The translations under genes were made by a program, and so were the position numbers. A model generated the notes under the pieces. That model did no database searches. It was not told where the DNA came from and saw only the letters and a list, made by a program, of their open reading frames with translations. A stretch of DNA of 30,856 bases. Source: a virus. Position 1 is the first letter of the stretch, and each line of letters begins with the position of its first letter. The stretch spans positions 1 to 30,856 of the IMG/VR virus record IMGVR_UViG_3300025131_000257; one strand, 5' to 3'. Shown in pieces: positions 13,415-22,392 of the stretch.

Positions 13415-15250
13415 TTGGGTTTAGAAAATTTAAGAAGTGTATTTCAAGCAGATATCGAAGGTAGAATCAGTGATTATCAGACAAATCAACCTTTACCTGG
13501 TGGTAATCCGGAATCTACACTTACTTCTATTGCAGGTACACATTTTGAACCATCTCCAAATAATTCTATAATACTTGATACATTTTTGAGAGAACCTTCA
13601 GCTTTTGTCAGTGAAGATTTAATCACAAAATTCTATACAGAACAAAATTTTGATTCAAGAACACCAAAAGCAGGTACAACTATATCAAATATAAATACAT
13701 ATAAGGGAACTCGATTTGTAGCTACAAGTCCAACAGATTATTCTTCTGCTGGAATTGGTGAACTTCCATTTACACCAACTTCTCAGTTAGGATTAGATTT
13801 ATATCATAATCAAAGCTGGCAAAATTTATATAGTTCAGATCACACACCATTGGATGAACCAACATTTGGAAATATAACACCAATAAGTTATCCCAATGTC
13901 GACAGAGATAATCTTAATATCAGAAGTGGTGGTGCAGTGGGTAGTTTATTCAGTTTTCCAAGAACAGAAGATCTTGGTGATGGACTTGGAGAACCTTATA
14001 TTGTAAGTTCAATACCAGAAAGTGGAACAGATTCACTCAGCGGTAGGTCAACAAATTCAGGTAATCGTTCATTTCCAATAGGTAGAGTAGAATCAGATAC
14101 ATTAAGATTAACAAAATATTTATCATCACCTGCGGGTATAGCATTCATTGCAAAACAAAATTTATTGGGTATGAATTCTCAAGTTCAATATGTTGATAAT
14201 GATGGTCAACTTGTACAATCAAAACAAAGATTTAAATCAACTTATAATCCAACTTCAACCTTAACACAAACTTTAGGGAGAGTAGGAACAACTCCAATAG
14301 CATTACTTGATAGAACAGAACCTGGGTTACAAAGTTTATTTGGTACAGATGAATATCCTAATTTAATTCCATTTGTAGGAAATGTACCTTATAGTATAAA
14401 TGATACTTTTGTCAATGGATCAGCTGAAGATGGTGGTTTTGGTTTACTAGAATCTTTAGGTAGATTTGCAAATCGAGTGATAAGTAATGTAGCAGGTACA
14501 CCCACTGTCATAAAGACAGGTGGTGGTGATAAAATGACATTAGCTAAAATGATTCAAGGTGAACAATTAGTACCTGATGCATCAACAACTGTTGCACTAA
14601 ATAACGATTTGAAAGCAGGAACAAATTCTGGTCCTGTACCTTTGGATATAGAATCACCAAAAAATGGAATGCCATTTTATTTTAAAGATTTAAGAAGTAA
14701 TAGTTATATATTTTTTAGAGCATATATAGAAGGACTCACAGAAAATGTGTCACCATCTTGGTCATCACATAATTATATTGGGAGAAGTGAACCTGTATAT
14801 GTCTATGAAAGAGGAGAAAGAGAAATTAATTTCACATTGAAGTTAGTAGCACAAACAAAACATGAATTATCTTTTCTTAGATCAAAAATTAATCATTTAA
14901 CATCATTGTGTTATCCAGAATATAAAAAAGATGAACCTTTAAGTAAACTCTCAAGAATGAAACCACCATTAACAAAACTTAGAATGGGTGAATTATATGG
15001 TTCATTAAATAATGAATTACTTGGATTTATAAAATCATTATCTTATACGGTAGATGAATCTAGTCCGTGGGAGACAAAACAAGGTGAAAGAGTACCAAGA
15101 CATATTAGTGTTAATATAGCATATCAAATAATTCATTCTGAAGTTCCTAGAGATTCCTCACAATTTTATGGGTATGGAAAAGAAGGATTACAATTTTCCA
15201 CAACAAATATATCTTCAATTGATTTAGGTAATAGGATTGTAAAACTGTAA
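13415..15250 (+). CDS. baseplate / tail-tube-initiator-like structural protein, 611 aa
   Basis: Starts at TTG (13415), chosen because GGAG at 13404-13407 lies 7 nt upstream and no ATG is near. The first 400 residues are Ser/Thr/Asn/Pro-rich with few repeats and probably form extended decoration loops. The C-terminal 200 residues look like a tube-type beta barrel: 'MPFYFKDLRSNSYIFFRAYIEGLTENVSPSW', 'YIGRSEPVYVYERGEREINFTLKLVA', 'LSFLRSKINHLTSLCYPEY', then 'RMGELYGSLNNELLGFIKSLSYTVDESSPWE'. This pattern belongs to baseplate proteins that template tube assembly, the role of T4 gp48/gp54. It lies between the tape measure and the LysM wedge protein. The exact T4 counterpart is uncertain. Confidence 0.7.
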   Translation: MGLENLRSVFQADIEGRISDYQTNQPLPGGNPESTLTSIAGTHFEPSPNNSIILDTFLREPSAFVSEDLITKFYTEQNFDSRTPKAGTTISNINTYKGTRFVATSPTDYSSAGIGELPFTPTSQLGLDLYHNQSWQNLYSSDHTPLDEPTFGNITPISYPNVDRDNLNIRSGGAVGSLFSFPRTEDLGDGLGEPYIVSSIPESGTDSLSGRSTNSGNRSFPIGRVESDTLRLTKYLSSPAGIAFIAKQNLLGMNSQVQYVDNDGQLVQSKQRFKSTYNPTSTLTQTLGRVGTTPIALLDRTEPGLQSLFGTDEYPNLIPFVGNVPYSINDTFVNGSAEDGGFGLLESLGRFANRVISNVAGTPTVIKTGGGDKMTLAKMIQGEQLVPDASTTVALNNDLKAGTNSGPVPLDIESPKNGMPFYFKDLRSNSYIFFRAYIEGLTENVSPSWSSHNYIGRSEPVYVYERGEREINFTLKLVAQTKHELSFLRSKINHLTSLCYPEYKKDEPLSKLSRMKPPLTKLRMGELYGSLNNELLGFIKSLSYTVDESSPWETKQGERVPRHISVNIAYQIIHSEVPRDSSQFYGYGKEGLQFSTTNISSIDLGNRIVKL

Positions 15251-15262
15251 TAGGAGTATAAG

Positions 15263-15538
15263 ATGGCAAGATATGAGAACACAAAACGTAAAAGAAATAC
15301 AAAATCTAAAAAAACTTATTATAGAACAACTATATATGATAAAGTACCTGAAAGAAATGATGATATGTATTTTATAGCACAAGAAGGTGATAGATGTGAT
15401 AATTTAGCAAATAGATTTTATGGAAATTCTCAATTATGGTGGTTTATAGCTAGAGTAAATAATTTAAAAACTAATAATATTCCAGCAGGAACATCATTAA
15501 GGATACCAATATCAATAGATAATGCCAAAGGGTTATAA
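15263..15538 (+). CDS. LysM-like baseplate protein (gp53-type), 91 aa
   Basis: ATG preceded by AGGAG at 15252-15256. After a basic N-terminus ('KRKRNTKSKKTYYR'), residues 30-85 form a LysM-like module: 'DMYFIAQEGDRCDNLANRFYGNSQLWWFIARVNNL...IPAGTSLRIP'. The 'GDr.d.lA..fYG...lWW.Ia..N' pattern is that of small baseplate proteins with a LysM fold (T4 gp53 class, also the gpX-type of P2-like phages). It would lie at the baseplate, joining tube-initiator and hub; peptidoglycan binding is not required. The gene is followed after 3 nt by the large hub gene. Confidence 0.8.
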   Translation: MARYENTKRKRNTKSKKTYYRTTIYDKVPERNDDMYFIAQEGDRCDNLANRFYGNSQLWWFIARVNNLKTNNIPAGTSLRIPISIDNAKGL

Positions 15539-15541
15539 GAA

Positions 15542-18500
15542 ATGATAAATAAAAGATTATTTGGTTCTGACATCCCAAAAAAAGTTAAACAAAAATTAGA
15601 ACTTAGACAGGCTGTGGCTGGAGAAGCCAATCCCCTAGAATCAATAAAGAAAATTTTGGACAAATGGGGTGATGATATGGAGTATAAATCTATACACGAC
15701 TATGATCCAGAATTTTATGATGGTCATCAACATAAAACTTTAGGTGAATTATCTTCGAGAACAGCTATTACAAGAATGTGGACTGCAGTTTCACTTAGAG
15801 ATAAAGAGACTGTTATAGAAACCTTAGAAGAAGTTACTCCAGATGATGTAGGAGATCCAATGTTAAACGAAGCAATATATAAGGCTGCCCAAAAGAAGGC
15901 AAACCAGTTAGCTATTAAACATCCAGGATCTTATGTTATAGAAATAGATGGAAAATGGTATGTAAAACGAGATGTAGAAAAATATGAAACAGAATTTGCA
16001 TCTAAAATATATACTATTGGAAATAATAACATAAATTATAGTATAAATCCAAACGAATCTTTAGGTAGGACAATAGGAGGAGAATCGGAAATTGAACAAA
16101 TAGAGGTTTCAACAGAAATTCAAGGTTTATTCCCACAAGAACAAAAATCAAATACATATTTAAAACCACAAGCTGGCATAACATCAGTCACATCAACAAC
16201 AGAAGGAATACTTGGAACAATTAAAAAAACAACTGTTAACTTTGAAGTTCATAATTTTAATGATTACGATAAAATATATAACAGATATTTTTTAAAACCA
16301 GGTGCACAAATTTTTGTAGATTTTGGGTGGAGTTCATCAACTTTATATGATCCTCAAGAGTTAATTGATAGTGAAAATATTAAGGAATTTTTATATGGAG
16401 AACCTAACAAAGGGGATAACTCTGAAGGTGTAATTACTAAAAATCAAGGTGATTTTGAAACTATTATGGGAATAGTTACAAATTTTGATGCAAAAATTAT
16501 AGAAAATGGTAGTGTACAATGTATGTTAGAATTAACTTCAGGAAATAGTGCATTATTAGGATTTAAAACTGATACCTCATTAACAAGAAATATACAAAAC
16601 ATATTAGATCACGGAGTTTTATATTTGGGGGTTTATAAAACATTATCTGCAGAAGGTGATGTAACGACTGATCCATTATCTGATGCTGATCAAATTTTAA
16701 AAATACCTAATGCTGACACAAGTGCTGAGGATCTTAACACGTTTAACAAAAATTTAGATGCTTTAGCTCAAAGGACATTAACTAAGGTTAGATTAACTCC
16801 AGATGACAATAGCATTAGAACCGGTATTTATATGAGTAATTTAAATACTGATCATGTATATATATCTTGGGGATTGTTTGAAGATTTAGTTATAAACTCA
16901 CAATTTGGTTTTGGAAAAGATAATAAAGACATAAATACAGGAAATAATTTACAAGTAAGGATGGATTCTTCAAATTCATTTACGACTTGGAGTAAAAGTT
17001 TTTTACTTAAACAAAGAACATTATCGACAGTTCCAGAAGAACCACCAACATTTCTAATACCAGAGTGGTGGGGAAAAGACCCTAATAAATCAGACAATAA
17101 AGAACTTGCTTCATACAGCACACAAATGGGTAAAAGTCCAGATATCACCACACAATATTCGAATCCTGGTATATCCGAGGCTCATATGAATCTAATGACT
17201 GAGTTTTCTTGGGATAAACATTTAGGAAGAATACCAATTCGAGAAGTTTTTATAAATACTGATGTTATAATAAGTGCATTTAAAAATAATGACAGTGTTA
17301 AAAAAGCATTAGAAGATATTCTTAAAAAAATAAATGATGAATCCGATAGTACACTTGCTTGGACTTTAAAATTAGGTGAAACTGATTCAGAATTAACTAT
17401 AGTTGATAATAATAAATTAGATGTACAAGAAAAAATAGATAAGAGTCCCACTTTTTATGATGACTTATTTATATTTAAAGTGACATCACCAAACTCAATA
17501 GTTAAAAACTATGATATTAGTTTTAATTTAGGTTCAGGAAATATCGGTAACATGTATGCAATTCAAGCAATGAGTCATGAAAATAAAATATTTCCTAAAA
17601 GTGATTTTATTGACGAGGCATTATCTTTAAGTGCACTTGATGGTGATAATAAATCAATCGTGTATAAACCATATTATGGTTCATACAGAGTAAATCAAAT
17701 AGATGCTTCAGATGATAGAGATGCCAGTTTATCACAAATATATCAAAATGCACAAAACTTGTTATCAGAAAATGGCCTATATAGTATATCTGCACAAAGA
17801 AGTTCAGAAGATTTTATAGACACAACTTTGTTTGGACCACTAAAATCAACAGAGACATCAGTAACTAAAAGAGAACTACCATCAGAAGATGAAATAAGAA
17901 ATGAATTAATTGATTTAGAGATAGAAAGAGCACAGGCAAATGGTCATAAAGTTGTAGATACATTCAAAAATTATTTTAAATTAAAAGTAAGACAAGACGA
18001 AAAAATGAAAAAAACACCAACTCTAATGCCTATGACTTTAAGTTTAAACATATATGGTATAGCATCACTACAACCAGGTGATATATTTAGAGTTGATTAT
18101 TTACCAAATACCTATAAAGAAAGAGTTTATTTTCAAACTATGAAAGTTACACATAATATACAATCAGATGGTTGGTATACTACTTTAGATACACAATATA
18201 GAATAAGACCAGAGTTTAAACAAGATTATTATAGTACTATTGAACCAAATAAAATAATTCTTTCACCAAGAGTTTTAGAGAATTTAAAGTTAGATACACA
18301 AGAGCATAAACCCTATCCTATACAAAATCTTTTTACTTGTATACGAAATCTTAGAATTGAAGAAAATAACTCTACCTATTTTGATTTTATATTTAGATTT
18401 ACATCTCTTAAAGACGAAAAAGATGTAAGGTTTCCATACGATTTGTTCAATGCATATGATGATTATGGGATGCACACAGAGATCACCGTTACATGGATCG

Positions 18501-18730
18501 GATATGGTGCACCATCAGATAAAAAATTTAACTGGTCTGCTGTCTTACCTGGAGGTGAGCCTTTTTATGAGGAAGTAAAACAAGGATATATAGATTTAGA
18601 ACAAGGTAAAGAATATAATTTACTTATTCATCAAAGAAATAATTATTGGATAATTATACCAACAGCTGAAGGTAAAGAACATTTTGGTGAACTTGATGTA
18701 CAATTTCCAGGAAATAAAGTTACTGATTAA
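15542..18730 (+). CDS. large baseplate hub protein (gp27-like fold), 1062 aa
   Basis: 1062 residues, the largest product here. Recognisable parts are 'TTVNFEVHNFNDYDKIYNRYFLKPGAQIFVDFGWSSSTLYDP' (residues about 227-270) and 'FETIMGIVTNFDAKIIENGSVQCMLELTSGNSALLGF' (about 300-345), both typical of hub proteins that wrap the spike and form the first ring under the tube. Later, 'LSLNIYGIASLQPGDIFRVDYLPNTYKERVYFQTMKVTHNIQSDGWYTTLDT' (about 835-885) is the hub-type barrel end seen in gp27/gpD-like proteins. Residues from about 930 on form an additional domain of unknown role. The central part (350-830) is poorly recognisable. The ribosome binding site is weak (AAAGGG 15 nt away), suggesting coupling to the preceding gene, which ends 3 nt upstream. 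Confidence 0.72.
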   Translation: MINKRLFGSDIPKKVKQKLELRQAVAGEANPLESIKKILDKWGDDMEYKSIHDYDPEFYDGHQHKTLGELSSRTAITRMWTAVSLRDKETVIETLEEVTPDDVGDPMLNEAIYKAAQKKANQLAIKHPGSYVIEIDGKWYVKRDVEKYETEFASKIYTIGNNNINYSINPNESLGRTIGGESEIEQIEVSTEIQGLFPQEQKSNTYLKPQAGITSVTSTTEGILGTIKKTTVNFEVHNFNDYDKIYNRYFLKPGAQIFVDFGWSSSTLYDPQELIDSENIKEFLYGEPNKGDNSEGVITKNQGDFETIMGIVTNFDAKIIENGSVQCMLELTSGNSALLGFKTDTSLTRNIQNILDHGVLYLGVYKTLSAEGDVTTDPLSDADQILKIPNADTSAEDLNTFNKNLDALAQRTLTKVRLTPDDNSIRTGIYMSNLNTDHVYISWGLFEDLVINSQFGFGKDNKDINTGNNLQVRMDSSNSFTTWSKSFLLKQRTLSTVPEEPPTFLIPEWWGKDPNKSDNKELASYSTQMGKSPDITTQYSNPGISEAHMNLMTEFSWDKHLGRIPIREVFINTDVIISAFKNNDSVKKALEDILKKINDESDSTLAWTLKLGETDSELTIVDNNKLDVQEKIDKSPTFYDDLFIFKVTSPNSIVKNYDISFNLGSGNIGNMYAIQAMSHENKIFPKSDFIDEALSLSALDGDNKSIVYKPYYGSYRVNQIDASDDRDASLSQIYQNAQNLLSENGLYSISAQRSSEDFIDTTLFGPLKSTETSVTKRELPSEDEIRNELIDLEIERAQANGHKVVDTFKNYFKLKVRQDEKMKKTPTLMPMTLSLNIYGIASLQPGDIFRVDYLPNTYKERVYFQTMKVTHNIQSDGWYTTLDTQYRIRPEFKQDYYSTIEPNKIILSPRVLENLKLDTQEHKPYPIQNLFTCIRNLRIEENNSTYFDFIFRFTSLKDEKDVRFPYDLFNAYDDYGMHTEITVTWIGYGAPSDKKFNWSAVLPGGEPFYEEVKQGYIDLEQGKEYNLLIHQRNNYWIIIPTAEGKEHFGELDVQFPGNKVTD

Positions 18731-18763
18731 GAAAATAGTTGTTTTTTAAATAAAAAGGTTGTA

Positions 18764-18776
18764 TATTAATATATGA
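18764..18776 (+). promoter_or_regulatory. divergent copy of the late-type motif overlapping the polymerase start
   Basis: TATTAATATATGA differs from the late-type motif at the centre (TTAATA for TTTATA) and contains the ATG of the next gene. With no Shine-Dalgarno sequence at normal distance, it may mark a leaderless start or be a chance AT-rich match. Confidence 0.25.
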
Positions 18777-20116
18777 TTTATATTGTGATACCCATATATT
18801 CAGACCCATTCTTACATCCATTACATAAGAATAACAAGTTATCTTTACTTTATGTTATGGAATGTGGTGATGAAAAAATTGATGATGATTTTAAAACAAA
18901 GAGTTATATCTTACCTCAATTACATCCAGATTCAAAGGAATATATGGTAGACTATTCCTTTTTAGAGGGTGATTGTCTTGTTGTCACACCTGATTCCAAA
19001 AAACTACAACCAATATTTCAAAATCATAGGAAAGTTCTTGATGTGAATATAGCTTATTGGTGGAAACATGGAAAACCTATGGACTTGGAAGTAAGGAATA
19101 ATGCAATAGATTTCTTGAGTAGTAAGTACTACAATGTTAAAAAACTCAACGAGATCATACCAATTTCGAAACATAAAGAGTATTGTGATGAGGTATCAGA
19201 AAGAATACTAAACTTCTTGAGAGAAGATTTAAATGAACTCATAAAAGATGAGGGGTGGTTTGATGGAGGTTCAACTGAAACTATTCAAGCTTTCCATGGT
19301 ATAGAAAAGAATGGTGTAAAAGTGTCAGACGATGTATGTGATATATTTGACATAAGAGTTAAGAAACATATATCAGATGGTAAACTATATAGTAATTACA
19401 ATCTAACCACAACAACAGGTCGTCCAAGTAATTCATTTGGTACAGTTAATTTTGCAGCTCTTCCACAAGAAAAACGAAAGGCCATTATTCCTGAAAATGA
19501 CTATCTTGTTGACTTTGATTTTGATGCTTATCATTTAAGATTAATTGGTAATTTAGTTGGATTTGATTTTAATAGTGGTAATTGGGGTGGTAAATCAGTA
19601 CACGAATACTTTGCATATAGATATAGTGATTTAGAAGGTAAAGAAATATCATATGATGAAGCTAAACAGAAAACATTCCAAATATTATATGGTGGTATTC
19701 GTGAAGAACATGAGAAAATATCAGCTTTTTTCCCAAAAACATTAGATTATATAAATAAAAAATGGAATGAAATAAATACTCATAATTGTGTTTTTACTAA
19801 TATTTATAGACGGAAACTTATATACAATAATTATCAAGATTTGAATAGAAATAAAATATTCAATTATTTGATACAAGCATATGAAACAGAATCTAATATT
19901 AAGAAGATTTTATTAATTCAAGACTATTTATTAAATAAGAACACAAAATTGATATTATATGGATATGATAGTTTCTTGTTCGACTTTTCTAAACAAGATG
20001 GAGTAGAAACTTTGAGAGAAATAAAATCAATTTTAGAAGAAGGAAATCATTATACTACTAAATCCAAAATGGGTTTAAATTATGGTGAAATGACAGATAT
20101 CACAACGAGGTTATAA
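18773..20116 (+). CDS. compact family A DNA polymerase
   Basis: 447 residues with all polymerase I-type palm and finger motifs in order. These are 'TTTTGRPSN..GTVNFAALP' (215-231; TGRxSS...NLQNIP in Pol I), motif A 'VDFDFDAYHLRLIGNLVG' (247-264, catalytic Asp D248 or D250), motif B 'YDEAKQKTFQILYGG' (294-308), 'RNKIFNYLIQAYETES' (359-374; R..N...Q.T in Pol I) and motif C 'GYDSFLFDF' (397-405), ending in 'KMGLNYGEMTD'. It would synthesise phage DNA. There is no clear 3'-5' exonuclease in the first 200 residues, and no 5' nuclease domain; the 5' nuclease is a separate gene at 26115. T4 itself uses a family B polymerase. There is no good ribosome binding site (AAGG is 14 nt from the ATG) and an in-frame stop lies 2 codons upstream, so the start is limited to 18773 or an internal codon. 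Only 2 nt separate its stop from the next gene. Confidence 0.85.
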   Translation: MIYIVIPIYSDPFLHPLHKNNKLSLLYVMECGDEKIDDDFKTKSYILPQLHPDSKEYMVDYSFLEGDCLVVTPDSKKLQPIFQNHRKVLDVNIAYWWKHGKPMDLEVRNNAIDFLSSKYYNVKKLNEIIPISKHKEYCDEVSERILNFLREDLNELIKDEGWFDGGSTETIQAFHGIEKNGVKVSDDVCDIFDIRVKKHISDGKLYSNYNLTTTTGRPSNSFGTVNFAALPQEKRKAIIPENDYLVDFDFDAYHLRLIGNLVGFDFNSGNWGGKSVHEYFAYRYSDLEGKEISYDEAKQKTFQILYGGIREEHEKISAFFPKTLDYINKKWNEINTHNCVFTNIYRRKLIYNNYQDLNRNKIFNYLIQAYETESNIKKILLIQDYLLNKNTKLILYGYDSFLFDFSKQDGVETLREIKSILEEGNHYTTKSKMGLNYGEMTDITTRL

Positions 20117-20118
20117 TT

Positions 20119-21930
20119 ATGAAAAATTCAATAATAGATAAAATACTTACAGAGTGGTCATATCGTGTTCATGATGGAATGCCTAATCCAAAGAATCATT
20201 TACATTTAGTTCATCTTAAAGAAACATTACAACATCTTAAAATTGATAGGGAAGTTATAGATATAATGATGAATAAATTATATGAAGATAAGGATGATAA
20301 ATATGTATCTATTGGTTATGGTAGATATAAAGAAAAGGGTAAAGAAAAAAATCCAGATGCCCCAACATTTACAAAGGATGATAGGGGAAACTATATACCT
20401 ACAGAAAAAGATGTAGATAAAGAAAAATCTAAAGAACCTGAAGAAAAACCAACACCAAAACAAAAAATTGTTCAACCTTCAGACAACCCTTTTGCAGAAA
20501 AAGATAAAGGTGATAAAGAATCTGAAGTTGATACTTTAGATGATAATAGGAGTAAAGATCATAAAGATACAGATAGTGCATTAACTTATACAAAAACTCA
20601 AGAACAAAGAGATAAGGAAAGTGGAACATCTGATTTTGATAAGGGTGCTGGAACTCATGTTTCAAGGGCTGGTGAAGCTTCAACTCATAAAGCTTTAAGA
20701 ATGTTAAAAGATGGAGCTTCATATGATGATGTCAGAGAACAACTGATGTCTATTGCTAATGATAAAGATACATTTCTGACAAAAGAATGGGTTAATGCTT
20801 CCATAGCTGCTACTAAGTCGATTGAATCTACATTTGGTATAGATAATATTGATGAGGTTGTTTGGGATACTAAAAGTGGTCACAAAACTATAGGTGTTGA
20901 AAATCACGAAACATCAGCTGATATGTTTGTTAAGACAAAAAACGGAAATAGAGTTGGGATATCTCTTAAAAAGGATGGTAAAGTCTTTATAAGAAATGGT
21001 GGTCATAAACAAGTGTTTGACAAACTATCCAATGATTTAATAGAAAGAGGAGTTTCAGAAGCGGAAGTTGAAGAATTTAAAAAGAAAGCTGGTATTGAAA
21101 GTTTTCAAGAAGATTTAAAACAATCAATTGTTAGTGGGGTAGATAAATTAAGAATATCAAAAGCATATCCAGAAATTCTTAATAGGTTAAAAACAGACAA
21201 CGAGTATGGTAGAAAAGTTTTAGGTCCTAATTATGAAAAATATATCAATAGAATGGATGATGAACTTTTTGATAGGTTACAAGGTAAATCTGGTAAAATG
21301 ACAAAAGATGATATTAAAATTATAGCAAAAGTATCAGCTACTGAAGAAATAATGAATGAAGATTCATCAATTTATAATGATATGAGAAATTCTGATATTA
21401 GATTAACACAAAGATTTTTACAGGGTATACAAGATAGTGAACAAATAGAATCTGCTATAAAAGATGAAGTTTTAAAAGGTATTCATATTGAACAAATTTT
21501 TGGAACTGATGACAGTATGAATCTTGATAAGTTTATGACTGTATATGGAATTGAACCTGATGGTTCTCAATTAAGTGAAAGAACTTTATTAAATTTATTT
21601 GGTTCTGATGTTGAGAATACTCTCAAAGATTATAGAAATGTAAAATCAGCTGAAAATAAAAAAGTGTTACAAAAATCTTTAAGAGATAGATTAACTATTG
21701 ATTACAAGGATGGTGCAAAAGATGGTACAATTAAAATTAAATTAGATGATGGTAGTGAATTACCATTATTTACAATAAAGTCAAGGTCTAGAGGAATAGG
21801 AGCCTCACCAACATTTGAAATGGCACAGACTAACTTTATGTCAAATGCTCTCAAATTTGGAACAAATATGGATGAATGGCCAGAACCGCAAAGAAGTAAT
21901 TTTTTGAAAAAACAAAGTGAAGAAGAATAA
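20119..21930 (+). CDS. large protein with PD-(D/E)XK-like signature and low-complexity linker, 603 aa
   Basis: Residues 1-56 form a compact helical N-terminal module ('IIDKILTEWSYRVHDGMPNPKNHLHLVHLKETL') of a kind I recall at the start of several marine phage proteins. Residues 57-180 are a Lys/Glu/Asp/Pro-rich, probably disordered linker. Residues 180-300 contain 'RAGEASTHKALRML' (E186), 'HETSADMFVKTKNGN' (D268) and 'RVGISLKKDG' (S282-L-K284-K), which together resemble the E...D...(E/S)xK arrangement of PD-(D/E)XK nucleases. 'KVFIRNGGHKQVFDKL' follows. The last 300 residues are helical and charged with no recognised fold. A DNA-processing nuclease next to the polymerase is plausible; a virion-internal protein is the alternative. 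The Shine-Dalgarno is GAGG at 20108-20111, inside the previous gene. Confidence 0.55.
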   Translation: MKNSIIDKILTEWSYRVHDGMPNPKNHLHLVHLKETLQHLKIDREVIDIMMNKLYEDKDDKYVSIGYGRYKEKGKEKNPDAPTFTKDDRGNYIPTEKDVDKEKSKEPEEKPTPKQKIVQPSDNPFAEKDKGDKESEVDTLDDNRSKDHKDTDSALTYTKTQEQRDKESGTSDFDKGAGTHVSRAGEASTHKALRMLKDGASYDDVREQLMSIANDKDTFLTKEWVNASIAATKSIESTFGIDNIDEVVWDTKSGHKTIGVENHETSADMFVKTKNGNRVGISLKKDGKVFIRNGGHKQVFDKLSNDLIERGVSEAEVEEFKKKAGIESFQEDLKQSIVSGVDKLRISKAYPEILNRLKTDNEYGRKVLGPNYEKYINRMDDELFDRLQGKSGKMTKDDIKIIAKVSATEEIMNEDSSIYNDMRNSDIRLTQRFLQGIQDSEQIESAIKDEVLKGIHIEQIFGTDDSMNLDKFMTVYGIEPDGSQLSERTLLNLFGSDVENTLKDYRNVKSAENKKVLQKSLRDRLTIDYKDGAKDGTIKIKLDDGSELPLFTIKSRSRGIGASPTFEMAQTNFMSNALKFGTNMDEWPEPQRSNFLKKQSEEE

Positions 21931-22328
21931 TGAAAACACAACTACTATGTACATTCACAACTAAAAAAGATGTAGAATCTACTATAAGTAAAATTACTTC
22001 TGCGTATAAAATTGTATTCAATAAAATCTATATTTTACAGAATGAAAATAATATAAATGAATTAATATGTACATATAATGTTGATAATGAAAATGGTGTT
22101 GATTATAATGTGGTAGAGGGGACTATATCATTACATAGAAAAAAACATTCAAACACTTTATACACAATAAATGCATTAAATGAATGTATAAAGAATTTAA
22201 ATAATGGTGTATCAGATAATAATTTTGTTGTACCATGGGAAAATTTTAAGAACATGTTACTCGTTACAAATGCAACGGGATTAAATAAAATAAACACAAG
22301 AATATATAAAATTGTAAATTTAAATTAA
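21930..22328 (+). CDS. conserved hypothetical phage protein, 132 aa
   Basis: The ATG shares a base with the previous stop (TAATG), so it is translationally coupled. The product starts 'MKTQLLCTFTTKKDVESTISKI' and continues 'IYILQNENNINELICTYNVDN', 'ISLHRKKHSNTLYTINALNECI', then 'WENFKNMLLVTNATGLNKINTRIYKI'. It is an alternating alpha/beta protein with no catalytic motif I can name. I recall very similar small proteins in T4-like marine phages, always annotated as hypothetical. It is the last gene before a T-run and a late-type promoter motif, so it probably ends a transcription unit. Confidence 0.65.
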   Translation: MKTQLLCTFTTKKDVESTISKITSAYKIVFNKIYILQNENNINELICTYNVDNENGVDYNVVEGTISLHRKKHSNTLYTINALNECIKNLNNGVSDNNFVVPWENFKNMLLVTNATGLNKINTRIYKIVNLN

Positions 22329-22347
22329 GTTTTTTTAATTTTAATAT

Positions 22348-22361
22348 ATATTTATATATGT
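22348..22361 (+). promoter_or_regulatory. candidate late promoter before the redox cassette
   Basis: This copy reads ATATATTTATATATGT, differing only at the last base. It lies 31 nt before the ATG at 22393, with AGGAGA at 22379-22384 as ribosome binding site, and after a T-run that may act as a weak terminator. Confidence 0.5.
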
Positions 22362-22392
22362 ATAAGAATTTCAATCATAGGAGAAATAGGTT

